This document shows positions 16,445 to 24,976 of a DNA stretch of 46,959 nt, piece after piece. The notes under the pieces were generated by a model. The model saw only the letters and a list, made by a program, of their open reading frames with translations. It had not been told where the DNA came from and did no database searches. Source of the stretch: Deltaproteobacteria bacterium (GTDB lineage Bacteria > Desulfobacterota > Syntrophobacteria > BM002). A program made the translations under genes and the position numbers. Each line of letters opens with the position of its first letter. Within the stretch, counting starts at the first letter, position 1. The stretch lies in assembly GCA_022340515.1 (NCBI GenBank), contig JAJDNT010000118.1, positions 1 through 46,959 on the forward strand, written 5' to 3'.

Positions 16445-17200
16445 TCAAGACGATTGACCCAAGTCGCCCAGTTCGTATTGTATCAGGCCAATTACCACAA
16501 TTGCTGCAGTTTCTGACCTCAGTATTCGCCGACCCAGAGAAATACTTTGGAAGCCGGCAGAAGCAGCCTCCTCAGCCTCCTTCTCAGAGAAACCTCCTTC
16601 CGGACCAATGAGTATACATGCCTGACGGACTCTGCCTTTCGTTGCGAGTGCCTGCCGCAAGTTTTCCTTTTTTTCGTCTTCCCAGCAAAATAGCTTCACT
16701 GCCGTATCTTTCGTCTGCTGCAGCAGTTGAGGAAAATCGGTGAGCGGCCATATACGTGGAACCATGTTCCGCCCACTCTGTCTTGCCGCCTCTTGAGCTA
16801 TTTTACCCCACCTCTTTATTCTGTTAAGATCTTTCTCGCCTGTCAACCAACGTTGCGCCCTCTCTGTGCGGAGCGGGACAATTTCATTTACTCCAAGTTC
16901 GGTAACCTTCTGAACAATTAAGTCCATGATGGCTGGCCGGGGTAGCCCCAATGCCAACATCAGGCTAAGAGGCGACTCACGGTCTACCCTTTTACCAGCA
17001 CTCACCTTGAAGCGGATAAGCTGTCGCCCCACCTCCAAGATCTCTGCGGGGAACTCCCTTCCCCTGCCGTCAAAAAGCACGACGGGTACTCCCACTCCCA
17101 AACGCAGGACCCGGGTCAAATGGTGAGCTTTTTTGCCAGTTACTAGCCTCTCTCCTGGCTCCAAGGGCTCACCTTCAACAAAGAAACGGCGAGGTTTCAT
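16445..17200 (-). CDS. rsmE: 16S rRNA (uracil-1498-N3)-methyltransferase
   Basis: SPOUT-family enzyme that methylates U1498 of 16S rRNA using SAM, after subunit assembly. The 251 residues are normal. The N-terminal PUA-like segment (RRFFVEGEPLEPGERLVTGKKAHHLTRVLRL) is followed by the knotted domain with KVTELGVNEIVPLRTERAQ, EAARQSGRNMVP, LIGPEGGFSEKEAEEA and SLGRRILRSETAAI, the last two forming the SAM-binding knot. ATG 17200; no strong ribosome site seen. Lies between the prepilin peptidase and zinc-ribbon genes, all minus strand. Confidence 0.95.
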   Translation of the reverse strand: MKPRRFFVEGEPLEPGERLVTGKKAHHLTRVLRLGVGVPVVLFDGRGREFPAEILEVGRQLIRFKVSAGKRVDRESPLSLMLALGLPRPAIMDLIVQKVTELGVNEIVPLRTERAQRWLTGEKDLNRIKRWGKIAQEAARQSGRNMVPRIWPLTDFPQLLQQTKDTAVKLFCWEDEKKENLRQALATKGRVRQACILIGPEGGFSEKEAEEAASAGFQSISLGRRILRSETAAIVVIGLIQYELGDLGQSS

Positions 17201-17340
17201 GGAAACAGGCCAAGCCGACTGAGCCTAAAAGTGATCCTCCACCACCATAAGCAATCAGTCAAGTGAAGATTGTAAGCAAGATAAGTGCCTAAATTATCCT
17301 AACCCGGTCAAAGTAGCCGAAATTAGGTAATAAATCCCTC

Positions 17341-18129
17341 TCACACTGGCCCGGTGAGTCTATACAAATACCAGTGAATAAGGGGCGGTCCCCAAAAAAC
17401 GTAAGTCATAGCCCCCAAGGCCAAAAAGGGTCCGAAGGGAATTTTGGTTCCACCTCCAGATTTGTCCCTGAACATGAAAAGCACTCCCACCAGCGAACCT
17501 GCCAAGGAACTGGCGAATAGGGTGTAGATTACCCCTGGTAAACCCAGAAAAGCACCGATCATGGCCAAAAGCTTGATGTCACCTCCACCCATGCCTTCAC
17601 GTTTACGCAGCAATTGGTAGCCCATTGCCACCAAGAAAAGCACTCCCCCTCCTGCCAGCAGGCCGAGCAAAGATTGCCAGAGATTAACATTGGGAAGGAG
17701 GAAAGAGGCTGCCACACCAGCGACTATTCCCGGCAGGGTAATTAGGTCGGGAATCGTCCAGGTGTCTAAATCTATGAAAATGATTACCAACAAAGCGGAA
17801 AAGAATATGAAGTAGACCAGCAACTCCGGACTCAATCCGAAAGTCCTGAAAAGGGCGAGCCCATTCAGGCCGCTTAACCCCTCCACCAAGAAGTATCGTG
17901 GTGAAATGGACGCTTTACACTTACGGCACTTACCTCGGAGAATCAAGTAGCTTAGCAAGGGTATATTGTCGTAAAAACGAATAGGACTCTGGCAACTTGG
18001 ACAGTGCGAACCGGGCTTGACCAGAGAAAGTCCTTTAGGGAGTCTCACTATGCAGACATTGAGGAAGCTGCCAACAGCCGCTCCCACAGCGAAGACCCAT
18101 AAGGCTAAAATCGCATTCGGCATGTTCAT
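17341..18129 (-). CDS. Type IV prepilin peptidase / N-methyltransferase (A24)
   Basis: Inner-membrane aspartic protease that cleaves and N-methylates type IV pilins and type II secretion pseudopilins. 262 residues with about eight hydrophobic segments. The N-terminal cytoplasmic domain has two CxxC pairs (HCPSCQS and CRKCKAS), as in classical PilD. Catalytic Asp residues lie in FIDLDTWTIPDLITLP and GMGGGDIKLLAMIGAFLG. ATG at 18129, with a second ATG two codons later. No pilin genes are in the window, so its substrates are elsewhere. PilD, GspO and ComC cannot be told apart from sequence alone. Confidence 0.93.
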   Translation of the reverse strand: MNMPNAILALWVFAVGAAVGSFLNVCIVRLPKGLSLVKPGSHCPSCQSPIRFYDNIPLLSYLILRGKCRKCKASISPRYFLVEGLSGLNGLALFRTFGLSPELLVYFIFFSALLVIIFIDLDTWTIPDLITLPGIVAGVAASFLLPNVNLWQSLLGLLAGGGVLFLVAMGYQLLRKREGMGGGDIKLLAMIGAFLGLPGVIYTLFASSLAGSLVGVLFMFRDKSGGGTKIPFGPFLALGAMTYVFWGPPLIHWYLYRLTGPV

Positions 18130-18204
18130 GCTTTAGTCTGCTCCACCCGGTTAAGATTCACCCCACCTCCGATTTTGTTGAAAGCATTTATCGTACCAAT
18201 CGAA

Positions 18205-18375
18205 CGATTGTGTCCGTGGTCCGTGGTCAGTTGCATCTCACTATGTGCGCAGCAAGGCGCATAGCGCTGAGTGCATAGCTTTTGTCTGGCGAAGGTTCTA
18301 CCCTATGCTCTATGCTCTATGCAATTTTCAGCAACTGACAACGGATCCGCCTTAGGCGGAACAACTGACCTTATA
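18205..18375. repeat. Nested word-repeat hairpin downstream of topA
   Basis: Outer arms: GTCCGTGGTCCGTGGTCAGT (18211-18230) against CAACTGACAACGGAT (18332-18346). Inner arms: GCGCATAGCGCTGAGTGCAT (18258-18277) against CTATGCTCTATGCTCTATGC (18303-18322). Two word families are thus nested in one fold-back element. The palindrome TCCGCCTTAGGCGGA occupies 18346-18360. Confidence 0.75.
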
Positions 18376-18400
18376 CTAGAAAACCAAGCTCGCTAGGTAC

Positions 18401-20809
18401 TCACACACCGCTGGTTTGGTTCTCCTTATATCCACAAGACTTCACCGGGCAGGCTAGGTATTCTTCCCCCTTGCTCTTACGAACCAGCATATAGGGATTG
18501 CCGCACTGAGGACACTCTTTGTCAACCGGTCTTGACCAAGAGACAAACCTGCACTTGGGAAACTTACTACAACCGTAGAACCGCCTTCCTTTCTTGGATG
18601 CTCTTTCAACCAACTCTCCATCACAGGTCGGCTGGGGACAGGCAACCCCCGTGCCAATGGAGCGAGTGTTTCGGCAACGGGGATAATTTTCGCAGGCGAG
18701 AAATGGGATGCCCCGGCGGCTCTTGCGAATGACAAAACGTCCACCGCATTTGTCGCAAATTTCATCGGTGTATTGGACTTCTTTCTCTTTGCCTTCTTCT
18801 CTATCACCCTGAAGCGAGCGGGTATTTTTGCACTCAGGGTAACCGGTACAGGCCAAAAATGTGCCAAACCGCCCACTCTTTACCACCATGTCCCGGTTGC
18901 AAAGTTCACACTTACCCCTGACTTCACCCTCTGTGGCTGCCTGAATCTTTCCCTTACTATCCCTGGCAAAGTTCTTACTGTTCTTACATTTTGGATATCC
19001 GGAGCAGGAAAGAAACAGCCCATTCTTGCCCCAACGAATGTGCATCTTTTTGCCGCATTGCTCACATTCGATTTCGGTGGGTACTCCTTCCCTTTTTACA
19101 TCGGTCATTTCTGTTTGGGCCCGCTCCACCGCCTGGTGAAATCGTTGGTAGAAGTCTTCAATCACTTGCAGCCATCCTTGACTGCCGTTCTCTACCTGAT
19201 CAAGTTTTGCCTCCATCTGGGCGGTAAAAGCAACATTAAGAACCTCGGGGAAATTATCCACCAGCAAGTCATTCACCAGCATTCCCAACTCGGTGGGTTT
19301 GAAGCGCCCCTTTTCTTTTTTGGTATACTCCTTTTTCTGAATAACCCCCATGATACTGGCATAGGTACTCGGCCTCCCGATTCCTTGCTCTTCCAGTTCT
19401 CGAATAAGGGAAGCCTCGGTGAATCGAGGCGGCGGCTGGGTGAAATGCTGCTTCGGTGTCAGATCTATCAATTTCAGCGAGCTGCCCTCCTTTAGGTCTG
19501 GAAGCTTCAAACCCTCTTCTAATCCATTTTCTCCGTTGTCTGAACCTTCTATGTAAAGCTGCATGAATCCAGGAAAGCGGATCACAGTTCCACTGGCTCT
19601 TAGAATGAACTCTCCAGCGGCAACTTCCATGACCGTTTGGTCCAGTTGAGCCGGACTCATCTGGCTTGCCACGAATCGTTTCCATATCAATTCGTAAAGA
19701 GCAAGCTCTTCTTTCTTCAGGTAGGTTGCCATCTCCTTGGGTGTCCTAGCAACCGCAGTTGGCCTAATTGCCTCATGGGCATCTTGCGTTCCTTTGCGGC
19801 TGGGATATACCGGGGCTCTTTTGGGAAGATACTCCTCACCTAGATTGTCACGAATCCAGCTGCGCCCATCTGCGATCGCCTCTTTGGCGATCCGGGTAGA
19901 ATCTGTTCGCATGTAAGTGATGAGGCCCACAGCACCCGTGGTGCCAAGTTCGATTCCTTCGTAGAGTCGTTGCGCAATGGCCATGGTCCGCTGCGCAGTA
20001 TACCGCAGCTTGCGAGCCGCCTCTTGCTGCAGGGTGCTGGTGATGAAGGGCGGGGCAGGCGACCGTGACCGTTTCTTTTTTTCGACCTTTACCACCTGGT
20101 AGGTGACTTGCTTCAGGGCTGCCACTAGTTCCAAGGCCTGTTCTTGGTTGGCTATTTTGATCTTTTCATCAGCCCTCCGCCACAAGCGCGCCTCAAATTG
20201 TGGTTCCACCTCCCCTTCCAACAGGGCGACAATAGTCCAGTATTCCTCACTGTCGAAAGCCAGTATTTCAGCTTCCCGTTCACATATGAGACGGAGGGCT
20301 ACGGATTGGACACGACCTGCACTCAGTCCGCGACGGAGCTTATCCCAGAGAATGGGAGAAATCTGATAGCCAACCAGCCTGTCCAGGAGCCTTCTGGCCA
20401 ACTGGGCCTCGAATTTCTGCTGGTCGAGCTCTCCAGGTTTTTTTAAAGAGCTTTCAATGGCATTTCGAGTCAATTCATTGAACAGGACTCGGTAAATATC
20501 TTTGCGCGCAGAACGCAATTCCTCTGCTATATGCCAGGCGATTGCCTCGCCCTCTCGATCCGGGTCTGGTGCCAGATAGATATTTTCAGCTTCCTTAGCC
20601 GCCTTCCTCAGATCGCGAATGACCTTTTCCTTTCCTTTGATCACCTTGTAGTGTGGCTCGAAGGCGTTTTCGATGTCGATTCCAAGTTCATTTTCCGGAA
20701 GATCTTTAATGTGTCCTACGGAAGCCCGGATGTCGAAACGGTCGCCAAGATAGCGATTCAGCGTCCTCGCCTTCGTTGGTGACTCAACGATCAGCAGTGA
20801 TTTGCCCAT
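18401..20809 (-). CDS. topA: DNA topoisomerase I (type IA)
   Basis: Relaxes negatively supercoiled DNA by single-strand passage through a 5'-phosphotyrosine link. 802 residues. The Toprim domain opens the protein (LLIVESPTKARTLNRYLG, with DPDREGEAIAWHI carrying the acidic metal site). The catalytic Tyr is in GLITYMRTDSTRI. The C-terminal 220 residues hold at least four C4 zinc-ribbon modules (CEQCGKKM...CSGYPKCKN; CELCNRDM...CTGYPECKN; CDKCGGRF; CPQPTCDGEL) and a last one ending at the C-terminus. ATG 20809. It lies 84 bp after dprA, the order LysM-dprA-topA being usual in deltaproteobacteria. Confidence 0.97.
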   Translation of the reverse strand: MGKSLLIVESPTKARTLNRYLGDRFDIRASVGHIKDLPENELGIDIENAFEPHYKVIKGKEKVIRDLRKAAKEAENIYLAPDPDREGEAIAWHIAEELRSARKDIYRVLFNELTRNAIESSLKKPGELDQQKFEAQLARRLLDRLVGYQISPILWDKLRRGLSAGRVQSVALRLICEREAEILAFDSEEYWTIVALLEGEVEPQFEARLWRRADEKIKIANQEQALELVAALKQVTYQVVKVEKKKRSRSPAPPFITSTLQQEAARKLRYTAQRTMAIAQRLYEGIELGTTGAVGLITYMRTDSTRIAKEAIADGRSWIRDNLGEEYLPKRAPVYPSRKGTQDAHEAIRPTAVARTPKEMATYLKKEELALYELIWKRFVASQMSPAQLDQTVMEVAAGEFILRASGTVIRFPGFMQLYIEGSDNGENGLEEGLKLPDLKEGSSLKLIDLTPKQHFTQPPPRFTEASLIRELEEQGIGRPSTYASIMGVIQKKEYTKKEKGRFKPTELGMLVNDLLVDNFPEVLNVAFTAQMEAKLDQVENGSQGWLQVIEDFYQRFHQAVERAQTEMTDVKREGVPTEIECEQCGKKMHIRWGKNGLFLSCSGYPKCKNSKNFARDSKGKIQAATEGEVRGKCELCNRDMVVKSGRFGTFLACTGYPECKNTRSLQGDREEGKEKEVQYTDEICDKCGGRFVIRKSRRGIPFLACENYPRCRNTRSIGTGVACPQPTCDGELVERASKKGRRFYGCSKFPKCRFVSWSRPVDKECPQCGNPYMLVRKSKGEEYLACPVKSCGYKENQTSGV

Positions 20810-20892
20810 TCAGTGTCCTCGATGCTTTGTCTAGTCTAACTTCGATTCGGAGTAATTGATCATAATATAACAACTAAAAAGAACATAACCAT

Positions 20893-22002
20893 TTAACCAT
20901 AAAACTCTCGCACAAAAAATGTACCCGGAAGTTGCTTTATCAGCCCTTTTATTTCCAAATTCAAGAGGATTTCCGCTGTTTCGGCTAAAGCGAGATCAAC
21001 GGCGCGAGCAATTGCATCTATATGCAATGGATCCATACCCAGCAACTCCCACAGCTGCCGCTCTTTTTCATTTAGCTCGGGCTCTTCGCCAATTGGCAGA
21101 GTTTTGATTTCTCTATGCAACTTGCGGTCCACCATGGGAAGGAGATCTTCAATTATGTCCTCTGCACTCTCCACTAATTTGGCACCCTCTTTGATCAGCC
21201 GGTGTGACCCTTCCACTGTAGGACGGCCAATAGGGCCGGGTACAGCAAAAACCTGGCGGCCCTGGTCCAAAGCCATTCTTGCTGTGATGAGTGAGCCGCT
21301 TCTCACCGTGGCCTCTACCACGGTGACGCCCAAGGAAAGGCCGCTAATGATTCTATTGCGCACGGGAAAATTCCCTGGTTCCGGTGGGGTACCCAAGGGA
21401 AATTCACTTAGAATGGCTCCGGAAGCAGCTATCTCTTGAGACAAGGCAAGATTCTCAGTTGGGTAGACCACATCAAGTCCGGTCCCCCAGACCGCCAGAG
21501 TCCTGCCCCCACCTTCTAGGGCACCCCTGTGCGCAGCACTGTCGATACCTCGGGCCATACCGCTCACAACGGTCCAGCCATGCCATGCCAATTCTTTGCA
21601 GATTTTCTGGCAGACACTCAAGCCGTAGGCTGAGGCTTGCCTCGAACCTACCACCGCAACAGCTCGCTCATCCTCCGGCAATAGTGTACCCTTCAGATAA
21701 AGAAGTGGTGGCGGATCTGAGATGTTTGACAAATAGTTGGGATATTTCTCCGTGCCCCATTGAATGATTTGAATGCCAAGAGAACGAAGACGAATCATCT
21801 CCTTCTGGGCAGTCTCTCTTAAAGCAGAGGACTTGATGGCATCAATAGTCTTTTTCTTGAGACCTGGAATTTCCTTGAGCTCGCTGCGGCGAGAAGTGAA
21901 CACCTGCCCAGGGCTGCCAAAGCGGCCAAGTAAGCGATGAAAGGTTTTATAACCTATACCAGGAGCCAGGCTCAAGGCCAACCAGCCGAGTTCTCCTTCC
22001 AT
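20893..22002 (-). CDS. dprA: DNA-processing protein DprA (Smf)
   Basis: Loads RecA onto incoming single-stranded DNA in natural transformation; widely kept in bacteria not known to transform. 369 residues from ATG 22002; a TTG four codons upstream is possible, neither has a strong ribosome site. A helix-hairpin-helix-like N-terminus (IPGLKKKTIDAI) is followed by the Rossmann DprA domain with AVVGSRQASAYG, SGMARGIDSAAHRGAL, GTGLDVVYPTEN, FPVRNRIISGLS and SLITARMALDQGR. The C-terminal 70 residues form a winged-helix DML1-like domain. It is followed by topA. Confidence 0.96.
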   Translation of the reverse strand: MEGELGWLALSLAPGIGYKTFHRLLGRFGSPGQVFTSRRSELKEIPGLKKKTIDAIKSSALRETAQKEMIRLRSLGIQIIQWGTEKYPNYLSNISDPPPLLYLKGTLLPEDERAVAVVGSRQASAYGLSVCQKICKELAWHGWTVVSGMARGIDSAAHRGALEGGGRTLAVWGTGLDVVYPTENLALSQEIAASGAILSEFPLGTPPEPGNFPVRNRIISGLSLGVTVVEATVRSGSLITARMALDQGRQVFAVPGPIGRPTVEGSHRLIKEGAKLVESAEDIIEDLLPMVDRKLHREIKTLPIGEEPELNEKERQLWELLGMDPLHIDAIARAVDLALAETAEILLNLEIKGLIKQLPGTFFVREFYG

Positions 22003-22037
22003 ATCTATACCCAACTATATATCTAGTTTATAAATAA

Positions 22038-22271
22038 TAAGCCTGCGTTCCTCATGAAACGGTGTTGCGAGACCGCAAAGACGGGCGTGCCTGCCCGCCA
22101 TCGTCCGCCTGAGGCGGACTCAGGCGAGGCGTGCGGGCCACTGAGCACCCGCAGGGTCTCGCACCCGAGGCGTACTTGGAAAGTACGTCGCAGGGTTCGG
22201 GGCCCGAGGATGCTCGGAAGGACGGCCATATTTGTGGTCGCAGTAAGCGTTTCATGGGGAATGCAGGTTTA
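22038..22271. ncRNA. Candidate structured RNA / repeat, copy 1
   Basis: About 234 bp folding as a closed multibranch structure. P1: 22038-22061 with 22248-22271 (24 bp, three G-U). P2: 22071-22079 with 22231-22239. A pairing 22082-22090 with 22146-22152 encloses a REP-like insert containing TCCGCCTGAGGCGGA. P4: 22154-22166 with 22193-22205, enclosing P5: CGTACTT (22171-22177) with AAGTACG (22181-22187). Conserved single-stranded-looking words shared with copy 2 include GGAAGGACGGCCATAT and AGACCGCAAAGA. Lies between dprA and the LysM gene, no ORF. Strand is unproven. Confidence 0.7.
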
Positions 22272-22345
22272 AACCAAAAAAGGGGCCATGCAAGCTGATT
22301 TCCCAGCTCCATGGCCCGCAGGGTTTTCTTATGTCGATGGTTCGA

Positions 22346-23419
22346 TTATTCTCCGGTCTTGAGCCTAATGTGCTCTCCAGGGGTGAATTCTTGAAGAGCA
22401 TGGGTAACCAGAGCCGCGGCTGTTTCCTGCTCCACTGTCAACACAAGAAGTTCGCCGATGGGTTCAGCCGAAAGCTGAAGTTTGCCCTCTTTCGGAGCAA
22501 AGGGACCCGTCGCTTTAGGATCCCGAAAGACCTCGAAGCGATTTCCGGCCTTAATATCATCTGCCTCACCCAAATCTATGAAGACAATCTGTCTATCACC
22601 GATGAGAAAGGTCTCCCCTTTGGATAAAATGATTCTACCCTCAATGGGTTCAGCGCCGGGTTCAAGAGTAATCTCTTCAGACCTCTTCTTGTAGGGCATC
22701 AATTTATCGCCTGGGGAAATGGAGTCGTATGAGCTTCTGACTATTGCTTTGGCTAATTGTCCACTTACCTCAGTTACCTCCACCACACCCAGAATAGTGT
22801 TCAGATATCCCACTTCTTTATTGGTGACGGGGTGCCTGAACTTTTCTGAGGTCTTAAAAACAAAGAACCGGCTACCCGTTTCCGGTTCGGCTGATCTTTG
22901 GAACTCGAGGTAAATCTTATCAGCCGCGCCGATTAGTTGCCTCTGCCTCTCTTCCCCCACAATAATCCCATCGCCCTTTGGGATGAAGGGGGTTATGAAT
23001 CCCACCTGATCTATTTCTGAGAAAGTCAACGTGGGCACTTTGGGCGGCAGAGGAGGTGCAGTTGGAGGGGGAGTTATTTCCGGTTCTGGCTGCGGTTCTG
23101 GAGCTGTTTGCTCCATAGCAGTCACTGTCTCGAAAGATTTTGGTATCTTGTAGTAGACTCGCAACTCCGTACCTGGATAAATCCAGTGGGGATTGGTTAT
23201 TTGAGGATTTAACTGCCAGACCTTTGGCCAGACCCAGGGATTCCCATAAAGCCCTTCGCAGATATCCCAAAGGGTGTCACCTTTTACCACCACGTGGATA
23301 TAGGTTTCTTGATCAGCCTCAGCGGAAGGAGTTGCTTCTTGCGCCATCACTTGGGATATTTGGCTAAAACCCAAGAGCAAAGCACACACCATAATCCAAA
23401 CAAGGACTGTTCGTTTCAC
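22346..23419 (-). CDS. Secreted LysM-domain protein
   Basis: 357 residues. Signal peptide with predicted cut after VMA-QE (about residue 26). A LysM peptidoglycan-binding domain (about 40-92, HVVVKGDTLWDICEGLYGNPWVWPKVWQLNPQITN...IYPGTELRVY) is followed by a proline-rich linker (PQPEPEITPPPTAPPLPPK) and a 230-residue C-terminal region of beta-rich repeats without a known catalytic motif. The start is GTG 23419 with AAAGGAG upstream. LysM-dprA-topA order is common in deltaproteobacteria. It probably attaches to the cell wall; the C-terminal region's job is unknown. Confidence 0.9.
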   Translation of the reverse strand: MKRTVLVWIMVCALLLGFSQISQVMAQEATPSAEADQETYIHVVVKGDTLWDICEGLYGNPWVWPKVWQLNPQITNPHWIYPGTELRVYYKIPKSFETVTAMEQTAPEPQPEPEITPPPTAPPLPPKVPTLTFSEIDQVGFITPFIPKGDGIIVGEERQRQLIGAADKIYLEFQRSAEPETGSRFFVFKTSEKFRHPVTNKEVGYLNTILGVVEVTEVSGQLAKAIVRSSYDSISPGDKLMPYKKRSEEITLEPGAEPIEGRIILSKGETFLIGDRQIVFIDLGEADDIKAGNRFEVFRDPKATGPFAPKEGKLQLSAEPIGELLVLTVEQETAAALVTHALQEFTPGEHIRLKTGE

Positions 23420-23805
23420 GGTTGAATTCTCCTTTGTTTGGGTGGAGTCTTTTATTTGACAGCTCCCATTGATCTTCTAACCTGTGACCAATACACACAT
23501 TTTTGCTATGTGTCAACCTTGATGACTTAGCAAAAAGCATACCTTACCCGAGATCAAATCAATCTATCTAGTGTATTATCCTGATATGATTAGCCTTTAA
23601 AGAATCCGCTAAATTCCTAGTTACCTCATGCCAATCGCCAGATCAACCACAGAGAACACAGAGAACACAGAGAAAGGTCAAAAATGTGGAATATCAATCA
23701 TGGCCCACACAAAGGTGCTCCTCAGTGATTTTTCTCAGTTCGAAATCCGAAATTCGAAATTCTATCCTGTGCGCCATGCTCCATGCCCTATGCCCTATGC
23801 CTCTT
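23420..23805. repeat. Gap with CACAGAGAA, TTCGAAAT and CCCTATGC word repeats
   Basis: Between secF and the LysM gene, both minus. It contains single-arm word runs: ACCACAGAGAACACAGAGAA (23646-23665), TTCGAAATCCGAAATTCGAA (23739-23758), and CATGCCCTATGCCCTATGCC-type words to about 23802. Unlike the CACAAAG hairpins, the CACAGAGAA run has no complementary arm nearby. No gene seen. Confidence 0.6.
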
Positions 23806-24873
23806 TTACCTCTTCCTTTTAGCGCGTCCTCCAGGGCTGGCAAACCTGGCCTCCCAAGCAATCAAGACAGGGCTGGCAACAAAAATCGATGAGTAAGTAC
23901 CCACCACAACCCCCACTATCAGGGCGAAGGCGAAGTCGTGGATAACTCCGCCGCCCAAAATGAAAAGGGCGGTGACCACAATCAGTGTGGTTCCTGAGGT
24001 TAGTATAGTGCGACTGAGTGTCTGATTAATGCTGCTGTTGATTACCTCGGCAAAACCGCCCTTCTTGCTCTTGCGCAGATTTTCCCTGATCCTGTCGAAA
24101 ACTATGATGGTATCATTCAAGGAATAACCAATGATGGTGAGCAGGGCAGCCACCACGGTAAGATTGAACTCTTTGTTGGCGATGGCGAAGGCACCTAGGG
24201 TGATGAGCACGTCGTGGATGAGGGCGGTTACCGCTCCCAAAGCGAACTTCAGCTTCAATACCCAACAACAGGCCAGAGTTATAACCAAAGCGGCCAAGAT
24301 CAGCATGGGGATGCTCATGCCCACGGCCCGCAGGATATAAACCCCTAGAATTAGGGCCCCTGCCATTACGAAGGCCGGCATCCATTTGAGTTCAAACCTT
24401 CCTGAGATGTAAATAGCGATGAAAAGCAGGGCGTAGTAGATGGCCAGCAGCGCCTTCTGTCGCAAGTCTTTGCCTACTTTGGGACCCACCATCTCTACCC
24501 TTTCAACGGTCACCGCGTTTTCACCATACACCTTCGCCAGGTTGTCCTCTACCTTTTTGCTCAGGTTGCCCAAATCGGAACTGGAGATATCGGTGCGAAT
24601 CAGAAATACGTCTTCCCCTTCTCCGCCGAAGCGCTGGATCGCGCTGCGATCCAACCCCAGGGGCTTGAGCCCTTCCCTGATCTTTTTAACTTCAGTGGGG
24701 CTTTTGAACCGCAACTGCACAATTGTGCCGCCGGCAAAATCAATACCGTAAAGAGCTCCCCCGCGGTAGAGAAGGGCAGCGATACCAATGAGGATCAACC
24801 CCAGTGAAATAGCGAAAGCAATCTTTCGTCGGCCGACAAAGTCGATGTTAATGTCTGGTTTAATAAACTCCAT
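23806..24873 (-). CDS. secF: Protein translocase subunit SecF
   Basis: Partner of SecD; six-helix membrane protein that uses proton-motive force to pull proteins from SecYEG into the periplasm. 355 residues; first helix about 19-37, then the periplasmic P4 domain (GIDFAGGTIVQLRF...), then five clustered helices including GYSLNDTIIVFDRIRENLRK, the family signature, and a basic C-terminus. ATG 24873 with AGAGAGG upstream. Downstream of secD with about 100 bp between them. Length and motifs are normal. Confidence 0.96.
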   Translation of the reverse strand: MEFIKPDINIDFVGRRKIAFAISLGLILIGIAALLYRGGALYGIDFAGGTIVQLRFKSPTEVKKIREGLKPLGLDRSAIQRFGGEGEDVFLIRTDISSSDLGNLSKKVEDNLAKVYGENAVTVERVEMVGPKVGKDLRQKALLAIYYALLFIAIYISGRFELKWMPAFVMAGALILGVYILRAVGMSIPMLILAALVITLACCWVLKLKFALGAVTALIHDVLITLGAFAIANKEFNLTVVAALLTIIGYSLNDTIIVFDRIRENLRKSKKGGFAEVINSSINQTLSRTILTSGTTLIVVTALFILGGGVIHDFAFALIVGVVVGTYSSIFVASPVLIAWEARFASPGGRAKRKR

Positions 24874-24899
24874 AATGCCTCTCTGCTAGTGTCGTCTAT

Positions 24900-24960
24900 G
24901 CAACAGGATAAATGCCTAAAGTGAGCTAAAGTTTCTAAAATGTCTAAAATTGAAAGGCAA
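24900..24960. repeat. TGCCTAAAGTGAGCTAAAG word repeat
   Basis: In the secD-secF gap: AATGCCTAAAGTGAGCTAAA (24911-24930) followed by GTTTCTAAAATGTCTAAAAT. The complementary words CACTTTAGTTCATTTTAGGC occur in the argS-SPOR gap at about 33268-33297. Confidence 0.5.
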
Positions 24961-24976
24961 GCCAGCAAACGAGTAA

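Noticed and set aside
18773-19495. 240-residue ORF antisense to topA
   Set aside because: Shadow of the conserved topA reading frame; no independent start signal or motif.
22104-22118. Operator site suggested by the TCCGCCTGAGGCGGA palindrome
   Set aside because: The same palindrome occurs in three unrelated gaps within repeats, so it is repeat material rather than a gene-specific operator.
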